8,409 nt of DNA from Bacillota bacterium (GTDB lineage Bacteria > Bacillota > Clostridia > Lachnospirales > Lachnospiraceae), in contig JAEWEO010000283.1 of NCBI GenBank assembly GCA_023389295.1, forward strand, positions 1-8,409. Direction: 5' to 3'. This document shows, in pieces, positions 6,397 through 8,409 of the stretch. Position numbers and translations under genes: made by a program. How positions within the stretch are numbered: the stretch's first letter is position 1; every line of letters begins with the position of its first letter. The notes beneath the pieces were generated by a model. The model did not search any database, had not been told where the DNA came from, and saw only the letters and a list, made by a program, of their open reading frames with translations.

Positions 6397-7014
6397 CTAC
6401 TGGAACATTCGAAACAAGCCGATTACTTTACCTTGTATATTAAGGTCGGATACAATAATAGGTTCCATAGAATCATTCTCCGGTTGAAGACGATAGTAGC
6501 CATTTTCTTTATAAAAGGTTTTAACTGTAACCTCATCGCCAAGTAATGCTACAACATAATCACCATTTTTAGCATGGGATTGTTTTTGTATTAAAATCTT
6601 ATCACCATTGTAAATACCGACATTTTTCATACTATCACCTTTAACCTTAAGCATGAAAGTATCTTCATTGGGCATATACTCAGCAGGGATGGGGAAATAA
6701 CTGTCAATATTCTCTACAGCTAAAATTGGTTGTCCGGCAGTAATTGTACCTACAATTGGTACATTTACTAGATCACGTCTTGTTAAATTGAATTCATCGT
6801 CTATTATCTCGATTGCACGTGGTTTTGAAGGATCGCGTCGAATATAACCATTCTTCTCGAGCGTCTCAAGGTGAGAGTGAACAGAAGAGGTTGATTTTAA
6901 TTTAACTGCTTCACAAATTTCACGAACAGCCGGTGGATATCCTTTATTTATAATCTGGGATTTTAAATACTCTAATATTTCTTTTTGCTTATTACTTATT
7001 CTACCATACCCCAT
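6397..7014 (-). CDS. lexA: LexA repressor, SOS regulator
   Basis: LexA represses SOS genes and is inactivated by RecA-stimulated self-cleavage. The 205-residue protein has an N-terminal winged helix-turn-helix (SNKQKEILEYLKSQ, PPAVREICEAVKLKSTSSVH) and a C-terminal S24 peptidase domain. The scissile Ala93-Gly94 bond is in GTITAGQP, catalytic Ser128 in KGDSMKN and Lys165 in VTVKTF, all present, so it should be cleavable. An ATG five codons upstream (7029-7027) is possible. I chose 7014 because GGAGG lies at good spacing before it and the N-terminus and length match known Gram-positive LexA. Boxes in its own promoter region indicate autoregulation. Confidence 0.96.
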   Translation of the reverse strand: MGYGRISNKQKEILEYLKSQIINKGYPPAVREICEAVKLKSTSSVHSHLETLEKNGYIRRDPSKPRAIEIIDDEFNLTRRDLVNVPIVGTITAGQPILAVENIDSYFPIPAEYMPNEDTFMLKVKGDSMKNVGIYNGDKILIQKQSHAKNGDYVVALLGDEVTVKTFYKENGYYRLQPENDSMEPIIVSDLNIQGKVIGLFRMFQ

Positions 7015-7043
7015 AATATCAGCCTCCATTTCCTATTTGCACC

Positions 7044-7072
7044 ATTATAACATACATATTCAGAAAATGCAA
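7044..7072 (-). promoter_or_regulatory. lexA promoter
   Basis: Read on the minus strand, TTGCAT (7072-7067) and a perfect TATAAT (7049-7044) are 17 bp apart, 30 nt before the lexA start. The -35 abuts the LexA-type box at 7072-7083, so repressor bound there would hinder RNA polymerase. Confidence 0.6.
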
Positions 7073-7083
7073 AACCTATGTTC
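7072..7083. promoter_or_regulatory. LexA box at the lexA promoter
   Basis: AAACCTATGTTC matches the Gram-positive SOS box core GAAC-N4-GTTC at seven of the eight specified bases. It overlaps the edge of the lexA -35 element and would give autoregulation. Confidence 0.6.
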
Positions 7084-7091
7084 TGAAAAGC

Positions 7092-7103
7092 GAAAAAATG
7101 TTT
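7092..7103. promoter_or_regulatory. Weak LexA-like box
   Basis: GAAAAAATGTTT matches GAAC-N4-GTTC at six of eight bases. Its centre is 20 bp from the box at 7072-7083. A further half-site (ATGTTC at 7118-7123) follows 20 bp later with a poor left half. It may be an auxiliary site, or chance in AT-rich DNA. Confidence 0.3.
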
Positions 7104-7135
7104 GCAAAACAAAATGTATGTTCGTGGCAAATAAG

Positions 7136-7147
7136 GAACTAATGTTC
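7136..7147. promoter_or_regulatory. Perfect LexA box (GAAC-N4-GTTC)
   Basis: GAACTAATGTTC is an exact match to the Gram-positive SOS box core, with the extra outer G on the right (GTTCG). It lies between the lexA and yneA promoters, 11 bp upstream of the yneA -35, and is the best match in the region. Confidence 0.75.
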
Positions 7148-7158
7148 GAAAATAATGA

Positions 7159-7187
7159 TTGACAAACATACGTTTGTTTAGTATAAT
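7159..7187 (+). promoter_or_regulatory. Consensus promoter of the SOS-controlled LysM gene
   Basis: TTGACA (7159-7164) and TATAAT (7182-7187) with a 17-bp spacer form a perfect sigma-A promoter, the only fully consensus one in the window. Such a strong promoter with a LexA palindrome in its spacer implies tight repression and a large burst on SOS induction. Transcription would start near 7194, leaving a leader of about 160 nt. From about 7225 to 7340 I see only AT-rich sequence with no clear element. Confidence 0.85.
7164..7175. promoter_or_regulatory. LexA box inside the yneA promoter spacer
   Basis: AAACATACGTTT matches GAAC-N4-GTTC at six of eight bases. With its flanks it forms the 14-bp inverted repeat CAAACATACGTTTG (7163-7176), close to the Bacillus box CGAACATATGTTCG. 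It sits between the -35 and -10, the classic place for an operator that blocks polymerase. Confidence 0.7.
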
Positions 7188-7197
7188 ATGATTAACA

Positions 7198-7209
7198 AAA
7201 CAAATGTTC
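7198..7209. promoter_or_regulatory. LexA box just after the yneA transcription start
   Basis: AAACAAATGTTC matches GAAC-N4-GTTC at seven of eight bases. It begins about 4 bp after the expected start point, so it could add a second block to transcription. Another ATGTTC half-site lies at 7217-7222 with a weak left half (AATC). Confidence 0.55.
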
Positions 7210-7354
7210 GAATCGAATGTTCTGTTTATCGCTTACATTTTAAAACTAGATTACATATTTTTTTATTATAAGACATCATATGACCATGCCCCATAATATA
7301 ATTAGAAAAATGAGAGTTAAACAATACAGATGATCTATATAGGAGGTATGTTAC

Positions 7355-7708
7355 ATGAATCGAGCAACAATTATAATTGCAGAAGGACAAGACTACTATC
7401 AGAATAATAGGAAGAGAGTATGGACGATAGGAGTGATTATACTAGCATTTTTAGTGATATTTTCTGTCGGGTTTATAACCAAGACGGTTACAGCTCAAAG
7501 ATATACAGACCGAATAAAGCTGGTAACCAGCATTGAAGTGAAGAAGGGTGATACCTTATGGAGTATAGCTTCAAATTATATAAGTGATGAATATGATGAT
7601 ATGAATGAATATATTGAAGAAATCAAAGGTAGTAACGGAATGACATCAGATCATATCCGTGCGGGCAATTTTATTATTGTACCTTATTATGCGGATGCGT
7701 CTAATTAG
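7355..7708 (+). CDS. yneA: YneA-like SOS cell-division inhibitor (membrane-anchored LysM protein)
   Basis: In Bacillus subtilis, YneA is a small LysM protein made only during SOS; it delays septation until DNA is repaired. This 117-residue product has the same plan: a short cytosolic N-terminus ending NNRKRVW, one transmembrane helix (about 23-41, IGVIILAFLVIFSVGF), then an extracellular LysM domain (about 59-110) with VKKGDTLWSIASNY and HIRAGNFIIVPYY. The basic residues before the helix predict Nin-Cout topology. AGGAGGT at 7341-7347 gives a clear start. It diverges from lexA as in Bacillus and lies behind a perfect promoter carrying LexA boxes. The assignment rests on architecture plus context, as these proteins diverge fast. 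No yneB or ynzC homologue follows. Confidence 0.82.
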   Translation: MNRATIIIAEGQDYYQNNRKRVWTIGVIILAFLVIFSVGFITKTVTAQRYTDRIKLVTSIEVKKGDTLWSIASNYISDEYDDMNEYIEEIKGSNGMTSDHIRAGNFIIVPYYADASN

Positions 7709-7778
7709 AAAATAGATAGTTACTTAACCATTATTTCTACAATTGCAAATTACTTACTTTATTTGATAATCCCTTTTG

Positions 7779-7807
7779 CCTCTACAGTTATTTTGTAGAG
7801 GTTTTTT
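7779..7807 (+). terminator. Intrinsic terminator after the yneA-like gene
   Basis: CCTCTACA (7779-7786) pairs with TGTAGAGG (7794-7801) around a 7-nt loop, followed by six T (7802-7807). An outer pair, ATTTGATAA (7761-7769) and TTATCAAAT (7810-7818), is also perfectly complementary, so a larger two-part hairpin is possible. The gene therefore appears monocistronic. Confidence 0.9.
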
Positions 7808-7835
7808 CTTTATCAAATTACTTGTCATGAATAAG

Positions 7836-7872
7836 AACTACCCCACGACTTTTAGTAAAGGGTGGAGTAGTT
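7836..7872 (-). terminator. Probable terminator of the subtilase gene
   Basis: AACTAC/GTAGTT (7836-7841 with 7867-7872) and, after one mismatch, CCAC/GTGG (7843-7846 with 7862-7865) form a hairpin beginning 7 nt after the minus-strand stop at 7879. Read on the minus strand it is followed by the modestly U-rich TTCTTATT, which fits termination of the subtilase transcript. Confidence 0.6.
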
Positions 7873-7878
7873 TACTTA

Positions 7879-8409
7879 TTACCTATTACCATAATCAATT
7901 CTAAGTGTTTCAAAAACATTGTAAATATCAAGTATACCATAACCCCAATCACGATTAGGATAAGTAGTATTAGGACTTCTTTTTGCACCACTAATTAAGA
8001 ATGCTTTAATTGCTACTGTATCAAGATCGGATTGATTGCCTTTTACTACACCCCATTCTAGGAGCATAGATAAAATACCTGCTGTATGGGCACTTGCCAC
8101 ACCGGTTCCGGTAAAGTTTACAAATTCCTTGTTATTGTTTGGTGCAATGTAATTGACTCCGGGGGCGGCAAGAGTCGGCTTGATTGCATTGCCCCTAGTA
8201 TATCCTCTACTGGCATTAACATATAGTATATTGTTAATAGGATTATAAGCAGTCATAGTGATAGGGATGAAAGCAGTTCCTGGTGAAAGAATCGTGGTAT
8301 AAATATCAGCCTTTAAAAAGTATGTATCCTTAGAGATGAAATCACCCATTGGTAGCCAGATATGAAATCTTAAGGGCAAATTACCTTGACCATATACATT
8401 GAAACGCCA
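7879..8409 (-). CDS. Csp-like S8 (subtilisin) family protein, C-terminal part, catalytic Ser replaced by Gly
   Basis: The frame is open to the right edge, so only the last 176 residues are seen. A TTG at 8379-8377 is not a credible start because the frame continues upstream with WRFNVYGQGNLPLRFHIWLP, typical of Clostridial Csp-type subtilases. The segment includes YTTILSPGTAFIPITMTAYN, the SRGYTRGNAIKPTLAAPGV block, and the serine motif region FTGTGVASAHTAGILSMLLEW, where family members have GTS. The third residue of that motif, codon 8103-8101 (GGT), is Gly. The Asp, His and oxyanion Asn residues lie outside the window. Loss of the nucleophile predicts no protease activity. The rest of the domain is well kept and has no frameshift, so a structural or sensory role, as for the pseudoprotease CspC in Clostridioides difficile, is plausible but unproven. 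Confidence 0.88.
   Translation of the reverse strand, partial: WRFNVYGQGNLPLRFHIWLPMGDFISKDTYFLKADIYTTILSPGTAFIPITMTAYNPINNILYVNASRGYTRGNAIKPTLAAPGVNYIAPNNNKEFVNFTGTGVASAHTAGILSMLLEWGVVKGNQSDLDTVAIKAFLISGAKRSPNTTYPNRDWGYGILDIYNVFETLRIDYGNR

Noticed and set aside
7051..7060. Possible LexA box near CATACATATT in the lexA promoter
   Set aside because: The half-site spacing does not fit GAAC-N4-GTTC and no right half is present.
7745..7824. Direct repeat CAAATTACTT at 7745-7754 and 7815-7824 as insertion or attachment-site footprints
   Set aside because: The copies are only 10 bp, flank the terminator hairpin and enclose no mobile-element gene. They are most likely chance or part of the outer stem.
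1..8409. tRNA, rRNA, transposase or phage genes
   Set aside because: None seen on either strand. The window is ordinary chromosomal housekeeping sequence apart from the items reported.

Overview
The window looks like chromosomal DNA from a low-GC Firmicute. The class Clostridia, and probably the family Lachnospiraceae, is inferred from the AT-rich sequence, strong AGGAGG-type ribosome binding sites, the Prp-processed form of L27, the lexA/yneA divergon and a Csp-like subtilase. No species can be named from the sequence alone.

Layout. Positions 2-709 (+) hold the 3' part of a secreted or lipoprotein-like hypothetical protein with an NTF2-like body. Positions 744 to about 1306 (-) hold a frameshifted DUF4362-like pseudogene. 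A consensus promoter (1357-1385) and a structured leader (1391-1469) then drive rplU (L21), prp (the L27-processing protease) and rpmA (L27), ending at a 13-bp intrinsic terminator (2501-2539). A second promoter (2590-2618) starts a ribosome-assembly and housekeeping operon: obgE, yhbY, nadD, yqeK, rsfS. Between yhbY and nadD lies a purine-rich, tandemly repeated stretch that looks like a decayed coding tail. A long hairpin at 6301-6348 separates rsfS from the convergent lexA.

The SOS module fills 6397-7708. lexA (-) and a membrane-anchored LysM protein of YneA type (+) diverge from a 340-bp region. That region carries a cluster of LexA-type boxes, one of them inside the 17-bp spacer of a perfect TTGACA/TATAAT promoter for the yneA-like gene. 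After two back-to-back terminators, the window ends in the C-terminal part of an S8 (subtilisin/Csp-like) protein on the minus strand. Its catalytic serine is replaced by glycine, so it is predicted to be a pseudoprotease.

How the parts fit. L21, Prp and L27 form a self-contained unit in which the protease gene lies between the two ribosomal protein genes and L27 carries the N-terminal extension that Prp removes. ObgE, YhbY and RsfS all act on the large ribosomal subunit, so the two adjacent operons form a 50S-biogenesis block with NAD synthesis (nadD) and Ap4A turnover (yqeK) carried along. The most unusual items are the serine-less subtilase, the dense array of LexA half-sites, the decayed tail after yhbY and the DUF4362 relic.
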